Positions 23,847-32,218 are shown, counted from the first letter of the stretch. The stretch: 64,000 nucleotides of DNA from Streptomyces sp. NBC_01716 (GCF_036248275.1 NZ_CP109181.1:6138001-6202000), one strand, 5' to 3'. The notes: a model not told the origin generated them from the letters alone. Numbers and translations: made by a program.

Positions 23847-24667
23847 TGCCGATCATCAGCATCATCACGCCCGTGTATGACGGCGGCCACCAGTACTTGG
23901 GCGATGCCTACATATCCGTCAAGAACCAAGCTCTGCCTCATGGGTGGTCGTGGGAGTGGATTGTGCAGGAAGACGGGCGAACAAGCCGTCCCACCGCGGC
24001 GCTTCCCAACGACCCGCGCGTGCGTGTCGGCACAGGCACTCGCGGCGGCGCAGGCGTTGCGCGCACCCTGGGACTCGCGCGAGCGAGAGGAGATCTCGTC
24101 CGGGCGCTGGACGCCGATGACCTGCTCATGGAGGGGGCACTCGCGCGCGACATCCAGGTGTTCAGGGACTTCCCCGGCATCTCCTGGTGCATCTCAAGCT
24201 GTCTTGACCTCCTGCCCGACGGGGCTCTCGTTCCGGGACCGTACGATCCCCCGGCCGGCGCCCTGTCCTTTCAGCAGCTCCGCGAGCAGTTCGAAGCGGA
24301 CCGGTTCCCGGTGGTCGGCACACACCTCACTGTCCGCACCGGACTGGTGCGCGCTCTGGGCGGGTGGCCGGCACTCCCCGCGCTGGAGGCGATGGCGCTC
24401 GTCCTGGCGTGCGCGGCTGTCGCACCTGGCCGCATGATCAGCGAGCCCGGAGGGATCTACCGAAAGCATCCCGCCCAGACGACGGCGCAGCCGCACTACC
24501 GCGACGAGGGCGAGTTCATCACGTTGCGCGCCGCGCTCTTGTCACGGATGGACTCTCTTCAAGCGTCAGGATGGCGCTGGGTGCCAGCCGCCCGTGAGCC
24601 AGCGGCCTCGGCGCGAGCGGAGTGGGGAGTGGCTCGTCCAGGAGGACGGCGAGGGAGCGGACGCTGA
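23846..24667 (+). CDS. Family 2 (GT-A) glycosyltransferase
   Basis: 273 residues from GTG 23846, chosen because it gives the canonical N-terminus PIISIITPVYDGG and overlaps the upstream TAG by one base; GTG 23837 is possible. Seen: nucleotide-sugar-binding strand, WSWEWIVQEDGRT, GVARTLGLARARGDLVRALDADD with the DxD metal motif, and a C-terminal AQPHYRDEGEF. The final ~30 residues are low-complexity Arg/Ala/Gly and may reflect a drifted 3' end. Cytoplasmic, no membrane segment. It transfers a sugar to an unknown acceptor; the coupled tiny ORF upstream is one candidate acceptor. Confidence 0.8.
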   Translation: MPIISIITPVYDGGHQYLGDAYISVKNQALPHGWSWEWIVQEDGRTSRPTAALPNDPRVRVGTGTRGGAGVARTLGLARARGDLVRALDADDLLMEGALARDIQVFRDFPGISWCISSCLDLLPDGALVPGPYDPPAGALSFQQLREQFEADRFPVVGTHLTVRTGLVRALGGWPALPALEAMALVLACAAVAPGRMISEPGGIYRKHPAQTTAQPHYRDEGEFITLRAALLSRMDSLQASGWRWVPAAREPAASARAEWGVARPGGRRGSGR

Positions 24668-24844
24668 ATCCCACCTGCCCCCACCTGCCGGTCGACCTCC
24701 GTATCCCTCAAGCGATCGTCGTCCCGGAGCGTAGGGGTGGGGAATTGCTCGGAATGCTGAACCGCTGAGGTGCGGGGTCCGTTGTGCTTCCCGTATCGGA
24801 TACCGGTCCGGTGTTCCACGGCTGAAGGTCCAGGGAGTACGCAC

Positions 24845-25090
24845 ATGCCCGAACGAGATCCGGCCCGTCGTATCGCGCCCCATGGTCTGCTCAAGCGGCG
24901 GCGGCACGAGGCGGTCGAGGCAGAGGCCCCATCCCCGCAGGAGCCGTCGGCGGACGACCGTGCACTGCGACTTCCCGTCTCCCCGCTGCCCGCCGCTCTG
25001 CTGCCGCTGCCCACGGGGTTCGACCTGACGCCGGAGGCCGCCGCGGGCCTGGCCGACTCCACGCGGAACCCGACGCGGCGCGCCGGCTGA
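24845..25090 (+). CDS. Small hypothetical protein
   Basis: 81 residues from ATG 24845 with GGGAG eight bases upstream. Basic N-terminus (ERDPARRIAPHGLLKRRRHE), then an acidic/Pro-rich stretch and LPLPTGFDLTPEAAAGLA. No membrane segment or recognised motif. The ribosome-binding site and codon pattern support it, but the surroundings are decayed DNA and it may not be real. Confidence 0.35.
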   Translation: MPERDPARRIAPHGLLKRRRHEAVEAEAPSPQEPSADDRALRLPVSPLPAALLPLPTGFDLTPEAAAGLADSTRNPTRRAG

Positions 25091-25214
25091 GCCAAGCGCG
25101 CCTCCTGGTACCAGTCGAAACCACGACTTCGCCGCGTCCCGCCGTGGTGCGTACGCGAGCGGGACATGCCCGTCGCGATCCGCCGATCGGAGGCGGGCAG
25201 CACGCCGAACGGCG

Positions 25215-25400
25215 GCGTCGCTGTCGTGGCTGTCGCATGTCGTCGGACGGCTGGAGAAGCGCGAACTGCTCGCACGAGTTCGGATCCCCGGCTCGGGCAG
25301 ACGCACCAACGCGACGCCGACCGAGGCCGGTTACGAGGCGGTCGTGGCGGCGGCGCCGGGAATTGTCGCCGCAGTTGACGCCGCCATGAAGCGCGAGCAA
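25215..25400 (+). pseudogene. MarR-family regulator remnant
   Basis: The frame through 25230 reads LSHVVGRLEKRELLARVRIPGSGRRTNATPTEAGYEAVVAAAPGIVAAVDA. This is the recognition helix, wing and start of the dimerisation helix of MarR proteins (compare RLEKRGLV...GDGRATN...LT.AG). There is no start codon or N-terminal domain in frame upstream, and the sequence loses resemblance after about 25400. It is a gene fragment within a 480-bp stretch (25091-25574) that otherwise holds nothing I can support. Confidence 0.6.
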
Positions 25401-25574
25401 CTCGGCGTGGGCTCTCGCACGGGCGTATACCGTCACCGATCGGTCTGTGACGGGCCCGCGCGCCGGCAGCCACCTGACGTGCGCAGGGCACCTGGCGAAC
25501 ATCCTCAAATGCTCGCCCAGGCACATAGGCGTCGGCTTCGCCGGGGCTGGGGGCGAGGACGCCGACGCCGACGG

Positions 25575-26273
25575 TCAGCGGCGCGCGTCGCCCTCGCGAA
25601 GTTGTTCGTGGCCGAGGCCGTTCTCCCATGCCCAGGCGGCGATTTCGACGCGGTTGCGGACGGCTAGTTTGCGCTGAGCGTTGGCCAGATGCGTCTTGAT
25701 CGTGGAGAGCGATACGTGGAGCTCCGCCGCGAGTTCGTCGTTGGTGAGTCCTCGGGCGACCAGCCGCGTGACGTCGAGTTCCCGTGCGGTGAGCGGATCG
25801 GCCGGCGGGCGCCGCGGTTTTCCCCTTCCGACCGTCGCCGGTGGCGTCGGCCGCATGTGTCGCAACAGTCGGAGCGTGATGGCGGGGGAGATCAGGGACT
25901 CGCCGACAGCGGCGGCCCGCACGGCCTCGGTGAGCAGGGCGGGCGCGCCGTCTTTGAGGAGGAAGCCGCAGGCACCGCTGCGGAGGGCCTCGTACACGTA
26001 CTCGTCGAGGTCGAAGGTGGTGGCCATCACCACGTTCAGGGGATCACGGACTTCTGGGCCGGCCAGGAGACGGGCCGCCTGGAGGCCGTCGAGCTCCGGC
26101 ATCCGGATGTCCAGCAGGCAGACGTCCGGCCTTAGGGAGCGGGCCAGTTCGACAGCGGTGACACCGTTGCCGGCTTCCGCGACGACCTCGATGTCGGGCT
26201 GGGAATCGAGGATCATGCGGAAGGCGGCGCGGATCATCTCCTGGTCGTCGGCGAGCAGTACGCGGATCGTCAT
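25575..26273 (-). CDS. NarL/LuxR-family response regulator
   Basis: 232 residues from ATG 26273. Receiver domain with the acidic pair in LLADDQEM, phospho-acceptor Asp55 (CLLDIRMPE), the Thr in MATTFDLDEYV and Lys in LLKDGA. The C-terminal LuxR-type HTH (DPLTARELDVTRLVARGLTNDELAAELHVSLSTIKTHL) binds DNA. It follows the histidine kinase stop by four bases in the same operon. Partner of the kinase; beside an FtsX remnant, so the pair may once have controlled an ABC exporter. Confidence 0.93.
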   Translation of the reverse strand: MTIRVLLADDQEMIRAAFRMILDSQPDIEVVAEAGNGVTAVELARSLRPDVCLLDIRMPELDGLQAARLLAGPEVRDPLNVVMATTFDLDEYVYEALRSGACGFLLKDGAPALLTEAVRAAAVGESLISPAITLRLLRHMRPTPPATVGRGKPRRPPADPLTARELDVTRLVARGLTNDELAAELHVSLSTIKTHLANAQRKLAVRNRVEIAAWAWENGLGHEQLREGDARR

Positions 26274-26277
26274 GTTC

Positions 26278-27519
26278 CTATGATCGCAGCGGGATCTCCG
26301 CGGTGACACGCCAGCCTCGGCGGCCGTCCTGTGGCCCTGCGGTGATCGTCCCGCCCAGGGTGGTGACGCGTTCGGTGAGGCCGACGATTCCGTAGCCGGC
26401 CGCCGCTACCGGGGCCGGCTTCCCTTCCCCCGCAGAGGGCTTCGCGCCGACGCCGTCATCGGCCACCGTCACCAGCAGCCGGCCGGGGTCGCCCTCCCCG
26501 AGGCGGACGCCGACCTCCACCTGCTGGGCGCCCGTGGCGTGGCGGCTGATGTTGGTCAATGACTCCTGGAGCAGGTGATGGACGGTGGTGGCGACCTTCG
26601 GTCCCAGGGGCCTCGTGGCGACCTCGGGGGCGAGGGAGAGACGCGCGGGAATCCTGGTGGTCTGTGTGAACGCCTCCGTCAGTCGTTCGAGGCCGGACAG
26701 GTTGGTACCGGCGGCCGTGGGCCCGGTGCCGGGGGCCCGCAGTTCGGTGACCAACTCCCGCATGGAGGTGAGGGCCTGGGTTCCGGCCAGCTCGACGTTC
26801 TTGAGGAGTTCGTCGAGTTCATGGGTGTCGGGTGCGTGTCCGGCTTCGGTCACGTAGCGGATGGCCTTGACCTGCGTGACCATGGCGGTCACATGGTGGG
26901 CGACGAAATCGTGCAGCTCCCGGGCGTATTCCAGACGCTGTTCGTTGAGTGCTGCCTGCCGCTGCCGGTGCCGGGCCTGGTCCAGCATCCGCAGGTAGAT
27001 GCCGAGTGCGGCCAGGGGCGCGAGGCTCAGCATGATCGCGGGTTCGATGATCTTGAGCTGGTCCCATTCGCCCTGGGGGAGCCGTAGCGGAGCCAGTCCG
27101 GCCGTGACAGCCGCCGCGAAGGCGGTCACCGTCGCGACGAGTGGGTTGGGCAGCCGCAGGCTCCGTGCCACCAGGAGCAGCAGGGCGATCAGTTCCAGGG
27201 CCCCGAACGTGTTCTCCGGCCGATGGGAGAGCTGTGTGGTCACCAGGCTCAATGTCGCGGAGCACAGCACGGCGCTCGCGCTGAGAACCAGCACGAGGCG
27301 CTGGGGGGCGCAGAGAGCGACCCAGGCCAGAGCGCCGCACAGCGTGGTGGCGAGAGCGGTGGGCACGAAGCCCGTGTTGGCTCCTTCCAGGGCCACACCG
27401 GCGAACAGCAGCACACCGACGGCCGCGCGTGCGGCGCCGTGTCGCAGGAGGCGCTCAGGGGGCTTGCGCGTGCCGGAAGCCAATATCAGCTCAAGGGGAC
27501 GGAAGGACGAAGAAGGCAT
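26278..27519 (-). CDS. Sensor histidine kinase (NarL-type, HisKA_3)
   Basis: 413 residues. About five N-terminal membrane segments to residue ~175, then a coiled region and the HisKA_3 phosphorylation site LEYARELHDFVAHHV (His203), followed by an HATPase domain with LLQESLTNISRHA (N box), VADDGVG (G1) and GYGIVGLTERV (G2). This architecture is the common intramembrane-sensing type paired with LuxR regulators in actinobacteria. The signal is unknown. Upstream lies a degraded ABC permease on the same strand. Confidence 0.93.
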   Translation of the reverse strand: MPSSSFRPLELILASGTRKPPERLLRHGAARAAVGVLLFAGVALEGANTGFVPTALATTLCGALAWVALCAPQRLVLVLSASAVLCSATLSLVTTQLSHRPENTFGALELIALLLLVARSLRLPNPLVATVTAFAAAVTAGLAPLRLPQGEWDQLKIIEPAIMLSLAPLAALGIYLRMLDQARHRQRQAALNEQRLEYARELHDFVAHHVTAMVTQVKAIRYVTEAGHAPDTHELDELLKNVELAGTQALTSMRELVTELRAPGTGPTAAGTNLSGLERLTEAFTQTTRIPARLSLAPEVATRPLGPKVATTVHHLLQESLTNISRHATGAQQVEVGVRLGEGDPGRLLVTVADDGVGAKPSAGEGKPAPVAAAGYGIVGLTERVTTLGGTITAGPQDGRRGWRVTAEIPLRS

Positions 27520-27529
27520 GTCAGAGAGG

Positions 27530-27845
27530 CTAGGAGGCGCCGTTCGCGGCCACCATGGCCGATCGGACGATTTCCGCGGCCGCGGGGATCAGCATTTCGG
27601 CCGAGCCGCTCCTCCCCGCCCAGGCGGGTCCAGGTTGCCGCCAGTACCCCGGCCATGGGGCCGACCAGCGGGAACAGCCCCAGCCGACCCCAGGGCGGTA
27701 CGGTCTCGTGCATCGCCGGCGAGGGTACGACGAGGCTGCCGCCGGCCCGGGCGACGCCGAGCACCCCGATGACGACGCTCATGCCGAACAGCCCGTACAT
27801 CAGGGCGAGCATCCTGCTGACTGGGCCGGACTCCGCTTCGGTCAT
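27530..27845 (-). pseudogene. FtsX-type ABC permease remnant, internally deleted and frameshifted
   Basis: Reading from 27845: SRMLALMYGLFGMSVVIGVLGV matches the first helix of the C-terminal FtsX domain. It then jumps to SLVVPSPAMHETVPPWGRLGLFPLVGPMAGVLAATW, the last helix, missing the usual ERTREIGLLRAIG region. After ATW the expected tail continues in another frame (RSGSAEMLIPAAAEIVRSAM...) to TAG 27530-27532. Deletion of about 60 codons plus a frameshift. It lies directly upstream of the two-component system, as intact exporters often do. Confidence 0.55.
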
Positions 27846-28261
27846 CAGCTCCTGTTTCCGCACTTGGACCAGGGGCGCGAGGACGTCCCCACGGCGCCCA
27901 GGACGTCGGCGACAGCGACGGTGTGGGTCTTCACCGTTCCTGATTTGCGCGACGGCGCGTCGGGCGTCGACCTCACCCCCTTGGACCCGGGGTCGCGTGC
28001 GGTCGGCGCGGACCCGCTGCCGTCGGTCTCCGGAAGCATGCTGGTCACCATGAACCGGCGCAACGCCGTCCCGTTCAGCTGATCCCCGCCGTGGACGCCG
28101 ATGGCGAATCGCACGGGATGCCCTCGCTCGGACCGAGAGGGTTCGTACTTTCGGCCGATCCCCCTCGCGGCGAAATTCCATCTTCTGATGGAACCGCCCC
28201 CGTCGGAGGCCGCGAAGGATGGTTCCCAGAGACAAGTACCCCTCAACCAACTGGAGTTGCT
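27846..28261. other. Noncoding or decayed stretch of 416 bp
   Basis: No open frame here shows a recognisable domain on either strand. The left part probably holds further debris of the FtsX gene. The right end carries the ribosome-binding site of the MmpS-like gene (GGAG five bases before GTG 28262) and GGAACC/GGTTCC arms near 28190-28225. Confidence 0.4.
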
Positions 28262-28633
28262 GTGAAGTTCTCCCAGGCCAACCCCTTCATCAAGTTGCTG
28301 CTGACGGCCGGTGCCCTGTCGTTGACCGTCGTCTCCGTCACCGGATGCGGCATGTTCGGCCAGAGCTGGGACGTGAAGCTGGAGGTGACGGGGGACGGCA
28401 GCGCGGACGTCGGCTACGCCTTTCCCGGTGACAACGACGGCCAGACGGATGCCGACCGGAAGCTGCCCTGGAACAAGGCGCAGAACGTGGGATTCGGCTT
28501 CAGTGAGGTGGCCGTCGCCGACGCCGGACCCGGCACCGCCTGCCGTATCTACGTCAACGGAAAACTCAAGGACGAACAGCGGAAGCCGGATGCCAAGGGT
28601 CTGGTGTCCTGCTCCGTCAACCTCCAGGACTGA
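28262..28633 (+). CDS. MmpS-like lipoprotein
   Basis: 123 residues from GTG 28262. Signal peptide with lipobox SVTGC (lipidated Cys29), then a beta-rich domain: WDVKLEVTGDGSADVGYAF, KLPWNKAQNVGFGF, and CRIYVNGKLKDEQ...SCSVNL. The pattern (beta strand, PW motif, paired Cys flanking a vNGK turn) resembles the MmpS family, in which proteins support MmpL transporters in mycobacteria. No MmpL gene is in the window, so the role here is open. Single gene with no obvious operon partners. Confidence 0.7.
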   Translation: MKFSQANPFIKLLLTAGALSLTVVSVTGCGMFGQSWDVKLEVTGDGSADVGYAFPGDNDGQTDADRKLPWNKAQNVGFGFSEVAVADAGPGTACRIYVNGKLKDEQRKPDAKGLVSCSVNLQD

Positions 28634-28708
28634 TCCGATGAGGCGGGCGAGCGGCACGCTGTCGCGGTCGACAGGACACCGGTGAGTACGCGGGGACCTG
28701 TCCGGGGC

Positions 28709-29542
28709 CTATCCGGTCAGTCCCCGGAGCAGGCCCTCCAGGTCGCGCTCGCCGTCGTGGGTCTGGGCTCCGTCGGCCAGTCCGCCGCGGATCAACCGCT
28801 CGGCCGCGGGGCGAACGAACTGGCCCGCCCAGGCCTCGTGCTCCCGCACCAGCCCTTCGCTCAGGTTCTCGGGGACGATGGCGCGCTTGGCCGCCGCGAT
28901 CACACCCTCGGGCAGGGCCGCGATATTGCGGGCGAGGCGGTCGACGAAGTCGTCGAGCTCGTCAGCGGGTACGGCCCGGTTGACCCAGCCGTAGCGCTCC
29001 GCGGTTTCGGCGTCGTACAGATCGGCACCCAGCACCGCCTCCAGGGCGCGATTGCGGCCGACCCGGCTTGCGAGGTACTGCGTACCCCCTCCACCAGGGA
29101 CGATGCCCATGAGAGCTTCGATCTGGCCGATCCCGGCGCGACCGATCGCCGCGAAAGTCATGTCCGCGGCCGCGACGAACTCCGCCCCTCCTCCGCGCGC
29201 CGTCCCCGCGAGCTTGACGATGGTCACCTGGGGTTGGTGCCGGAGCAGCTCCCCCAGAGCCTGGAAGACGTTGACGCCGTCCGGAAGGTCGGCGGCGAAC
29301 TTGTCGAAGGCGTCCGGCGTGTCGATGAGCGACATGTCGACGTGGGCGATGAAGAACTCCGGGTCGGCGCTCTCGAACACGATCACCCGAACCGAGTCGT
29401 CGTCCCTCAGCGCGGTCAGCAAGTGCCGGAGGTCGGTCATCAGGGCGACGTTCAGGACGTTGACCGGTGGGTTGTCGAGGGTGACGCGGGCGATGCCGTC
29501 CTCGATGCTCAGCCGCAAGGTGGTGTAGGCGTGGTGGTTCAT
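28709..29542 (-). CDS. Enoyl-CoA hydratase/isomerase family protein
   Basis: 277 residues from ATG 29542, chosen because GGAG lies six bases upstream; an ATG ten codons earlier lacks one. Crotonase fold: LDNPPVNVLNVALM, oxyanion-hole segment KLAGTARGGGAEFVAAADMTFA and GIVPGGGGTQYLASRVG. The first hole motif usually reads FCAGAD; here the equivalent is FFIAHVDM, so the catalytic details may differ. It is transcribed divergently from an HxlR regulator, with a strong inverted repeat between them, so it is the likely target of that regulator. Confidence 0.85.
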   Translation of the reverse strand: MNHHAYTTLRLSIEDGIARVTLDNPPVNVLNVALMTDLRHLLTALRDDDSVRVIVFESADPEFFIAHVDMSLIDTPDAFDKFAADLPDGVNVFQALGELLRHQPQVTIVKLAGTARGGGAEFVAAADMTFAAIGRAGIGQIEALMGIVPGGGGTQYLASRVGRNRALEAVLGADLYDAETAERYGWVNRAVPADELDDFVDRLARNIAALPEGVIAAAKRAIVPENLSEGLVREHEAWAGQFVRPAAERLIRGGLADGAQTHDGERDLEGLLRGLTG

Positions 29543-29564
29543 GGAGATCTCCGATCGGTACCCG

Positions 29565-29591
29565 GTATGCATCTAGGTTCCTGATGCATAC
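29565..29591. promoter_or_regulatory. Inverted repeat operator between enoyl-CoA hydratase and hxlR genes
   Basis: GTATGCATC (29565-29573) and GATGCATAC (29583-29591) are perfect 9-bp inverted arms with a 9-base spacer. Size and position suit a winged-helix HxlR dimer controlling both divergent genes. Confidence 0.65.
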
Positions 29592-29664
29592 TTACCTTGC
29601 GATGGTGGGCGACCGGCGTCAATAACGCACTTTGGGCATCGTAAGGATCGCGGAGGATACCGAT

Positions 29665-30054
29665 ATGGCCATCTCTGAGAGCGGTACCGACGTCGGCGTC
29701 GGCACCGTCTACCGGTCCGACTGCCCCAGCCGCCCGATCCTCGACCAGATCGCCGACAAGTGGTCGATGATGGTCATGGCGGTACTTGACAAGCCCACCC
29801 GGTTCAACGAGATCAAGCGCCGTCTTGAGGGCGTGACCCAGCGGGTCCTGACCCAGACCCTGCGCCGCCTGGAGCGCAACGGGATGGTCGTACGCCGCGT
29901 GCTGCCGACCTCGCCGGTCGGGGTCGAGTACTCCCTCACCCCGCTCGGCGAATCCCTGCGGGAGCCGTTCGGCCGGCTGTACGACTGGACGGTCGACAAC
30001 GCGGACGAGATCCGGGCACACCAACTGGACTACGACCAACGCGTTCAGAGCTGA
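29665..30054 (+). CDS. HxlR-family transcriptional regulator
   Basis: 129 residues from ATG 29665 with GGAGG about eight bases upstream. Typical HxlR features: CPSRPILDQIADKWSMMVMAVL with the N-terminal Cys, RFNEIKRRLEGVTQRVLTQTLRRLERNGMVVRRVLP (wHTH) and VEYSLTPLGESL. The Cys11-type position is known in some relatives to sense electrophiles or redox state. Divergent from the enoyl-CoA hydratase gene; a perfect 9-bp inverted repeat lies between. Confidence 0.92.
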   Translation: MAISESGTDVGVGTVYRSDCPSRPILDQIADKWSMMVMAVLDKPTRFNEIKRRLEGVTQRVLTQTLRRLERNGMVVRRVLPTSPVGVEYSLTPLGESLREPFGRLYDWTVDNADEIRAHQLDYDQRVQS

Positions 30055-30158
30055 CACCGGTTCCGCGACCACGAATCCGTACCCCTCGTGCGGTTCCGGC
30101 CGGGAGGGCAGTGCCACGAGGATCCGCATACGGTAGACACCGTGGCGAGGCTACGCAC

Positions 30159-30497
30159 TCAGCCAAGCTGCGCCTCCAGCCACCGCAGGATGTCGGGTGT
30201 GACCGGGTCGGTGAGGTCCGCGAACTCGTCGTGCCGCTTGAGGAACTTGGCGACGTAGGGGCAGACCGGGACGATCCGCATTCCGGACGCGCGCACGTCG
30301 GCGAGTGCCTGCTGGACCAGCTGTGGGGCCAGGCCCTGGCCGGCGAAGGCCTCGTCGATCTCCGTGTGGAAGAAGACACGCCGCACGCCCAGATCACGGT
30401 AGGCGGTCAGACCGGCGCGTTGGCCGTCGACCAGGATCTCGTACCGGCGCTCGGCGTCCACACGCTCGACGACCGTGGTGGTGGAGGACTCGCTCAT
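30159..30497 (-). CDS. GNAT-like N-acetyltransferase (small, YjdJ type)
   Basis: 112 residues. YEILVDGQRAGLTAYRDLGVRRVFFHTEIDEAFAGQGLAPQLVQQALADVR holds the short acetyl-CoA loop (GQGLAPQLV), and MRIVPVCPYVAKFLKRHDEF the C-terminal YVAKFL motif typical of the short COG2388-type acetyltransferases. Substrate unknown. It lies 29 bp downstream of the pirin gene on the same strand, so the two probably share a transcript. Confidence 0.85.
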   Translation of the reverse strand: MSESSTTTVVERVDAERRYEILVDGQRAGLTAYRDLGVRRVFFHTEIDEAFAGQGLAPQLVQQALADVRASGMRIVPVCPYVAKFLKRHDEFADLTDPVTPDILRWLEAQLG

Positions 30498-30526
30498 GGA
30501 GTGCCTTTCGTGAATTCGTAAAGGGG

Positions 30527-31516
30527 TCAGCGGGTCGGTGGGTTCCGGCGCGGTGTGATGACGGCGTTCGGCAGGGCCGGTGCCGGAAGGCGGCCGCCGG
30601 GAAAGTCCTCGATGACACCGAAGCGGTCGGAGGAGGCTTCCCAGTCCTCGCGGGCTTTCACGATGTCCTCGTGGCTGCGACCGATGAAGTTCCACCACAT
30701 GACGATCTCCTCCCCGAAGGGAGGTCCTCCGAGGAGGATGGTCCGCGCCGGGGCGTCGGTCTCGTTCACCACCGTCAGGGTGTCCGCGCCGCGAGGGACG
30801 TAGCCGAGTTCGGCAGGCCGCAGCACAGTGTCGAGCAGGCGGATGTCCCCGCTGTCCACCAGGAGGCCGTGCTCGAAAGCCGTGTCCACGGCGAGAGTGA
30901 GCGTCACGTGCGGTTCGATGACGATCTCGGCGCCGAGCAGCGGCGTGAAGGTCCGGACCGGGGAGGTCCGGCCGACGAGCGAGCCCAGAAAGACCCTGAT
31001 CCCGGCCCCGTCGACCTGCGCGAGTTCGGGCACGTGGTGCTGGAAGTCCCGGGCGGTGCCGCGGTGTTCCTCGGGCAGCGCGACCCACAACTGGACGCCG
31101 TGGATGACGGTGGTGTTCGGGGTGGAGACCTCCGAGTGGGCGATGCCATGTCCGCCGGTCATGAGGTTCACCTCGCCGGGCCGGATCAGGGAGTGGGTGC
31201 CGAGGGTGTCGCGGTGCTCGACCTCTCCGCTGAACAGCCAGGTCACCGTCTGTAGTCCGGTGTGTGGATGCGGGGGAAGGTCCATGCCACCCGACGCGGC
31301 GACCTGGTGTGGGCCGTAGTGATCGGCGAAGCACCAGGCGCCGATGAGTGTGCGCTTCCGCTGGGGCAGCGTCCGCCGCACGCGCATCGCACGTGGACCG
31401 CCGAGGGGGACCTCACGCGCCGACAGGACATCGACCCGGGGGGCTCCGGTCGGCCGGTCGCCTTCGGCGGGCGCACCGCGGCGCAGGGCCGCGGCATCGG
31501 TTTCCGTGTTGCTCAC
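30527..31516 (-). CDS. Pirin family protein
   Basis: 329 residues from GTG 31516, chosen because GGAGG is five bases upstream; GTG 31522 falls too close to it. N-terminal cupin with FADHYGPH, HPHTGLQTVTWLFSGEVEHRD and MTGGHGIAHSE, giving the expected metal-binding His/His/His/Glu set. A C-terminal pirin domain follows with GGPPFGEEIVMWWNFIGRSHEDI. Bacterial pirins are known as quercetinase-like or regulatory iron proteins; which applies here is not visible. The promoter carries a GTTG-N6-CAAC site shared with the divergent AhpD-like gene. Confidence 0.92.
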   Translation of the reverse strand: MSNTETDAAALRRGAPAEGDRPTGAPRVDVLSAREVPLGGPRAMRVRRTLPQRKRTLIGAWCFADHYGPHQVAASGGMDLPPHPHTGLQTVTWLFSGEVEHRDTLGTHSLIRPGEVNLMTGGHGIAHSEVSTPNTTVIHGVQLWVALPEEHRGTARDFQHHVPELAQVDGAGIRVFLGSLVGRTSPVRTFTPLLGAEIVIEPHVTLTLAVDTAFEHGLLVDSGDIRLLDTVLRPAELGYVPRGADTLTVVNETDAPARTILLGGPPFGEEIVMWWNFIGRSHEDIVKAREDWEASSDRFGVIEDFPGGRLPAPALPNAVITPRRNPPTR

Positions 31517-31537
31517 CGGCACCTCCTATGCAATCTG

Positions 31538-31551
31538 GTTGTCGCATCAAC
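31538..31551. promoter_or_regulatory. GTTG-N6-CAAC palindrome (site 1)
   Basis: GTTGTCGCATCAAC lies between the divergent pirin and AhpD-like genes. Three similar 14-mers lie in the poxB/LLM divergent region at 34352, 34448 and 34476. Confidence 0.5.
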
Positions 31552-31582
31552 TAGGATGCCACGAAGGCGGTCAGATGGCCAA

Positions 31583-31622
31583 AGCACCCGCACGAACACA
31601 AGAGCACCCGCACGAACACAAG
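31583..31622. repeat. Two exact tandem copies of a 20-bp unit
   Basis: AGCACCCGCACGAACACAAG occurs at 31583-31602 and 31603-31622, in the leader of the AhpD-like gene just before its ribosome-binding site. It is not a multiple of three and lies outside the chosen coding sequence. Confidence 0.85.
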
Positions 31623-31655
31623 CCACTCCGAGCGTGGCTCGTAGGAGGCCCCGAC

Positions 31656-32144
31656 GTGAGCATCCACAACCAGAGCTCCCCACCCCGCAGGATCTTCATC
31701 GACAAACAGAGCCCCAAGGCCTTCCATGCCCTGGCGCAGGTCTCGGAGGCGGTCCGGGCGACAGCCTCCGAGGCCGGGCTCGACCGCACCACCGTGGAGC
31801 TGATCAACCTCCGCGTATCGCAGCTCAACGGCTGCGCCTACTGCCTCGCCGTGCACACCAGAGCGGCCCTGCGCGCCGGTGAATCACCGCAGAGACTCGG
31901 AGTCCTGAGCGCATGGCGGGACACCGGCCTGTTCACTCCCTCGGAGCGCGCCGCCCTGGCGCTGGCCGAGGCCACAACCGATCCGGTGAACGCCGCGGCC
32001 CAGACATCCGCCTACGAGGCCGCCCGACAGGTTCTCTCCGAGGACCAGACCTCAGCGGCGATCTGGGTGGCGGTCACCATCAACGCGTTCAATCGCGTGT
32101 CGATCATGAGCAAGCACCCGGTACCGCCGCTTCAGGACAAGTAG
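31656..32144 (+). CDS. Carboxymuconolactone decarboxylase/AhpD-like protein
   Basis: 162 residues from GTG 31656, chosen because AGGAGG lies seven bases upstream; an in-frame ATG at 31575 would add 27 residues that include the tandem repeat. The AhpD core NLRVSQLNGCAYCLAVHTRAAL holds the C-x-x-C-x-x-x-H redox motif, followed by WRDTGLFTPSERAALALAEA. AhpD-like proteins act as peroxidase partners or small thiol reductases. Divergent from pirin and near poxB, so an oxidative-stress context is likely. Confidence 0.88.
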   Translation: MSIHNQSSPPRRIFIDKQSPKAFHALAQVSEAVRATASEAGLDRTTVELINLRVSQLNGCAYCLAVHTRAALRAGESPQRLGVLSAWRDTGLFTPSERAALALAEATTDPVNAAAQTSAYEAARQVLSEDQTSAAIWVAVTINAFNRVSIMSKHPVPPLQDK

Positions 32145-32218
32145 CGGCGGTTGACCCGCCAAACGAGACACGACCCTCATCCGCTCGTCCGGTCCACGGT
32201 GCCGCTCTTCCGTCCGCG

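Noticed and set aside
24559..25629. Minus-strand frames of 250-350 codons through the decayed region
   Set aside because: Arg/Ala/Gly-rich with no domain; the only recognisable signal in the region is the plus-strand MarR fragment.
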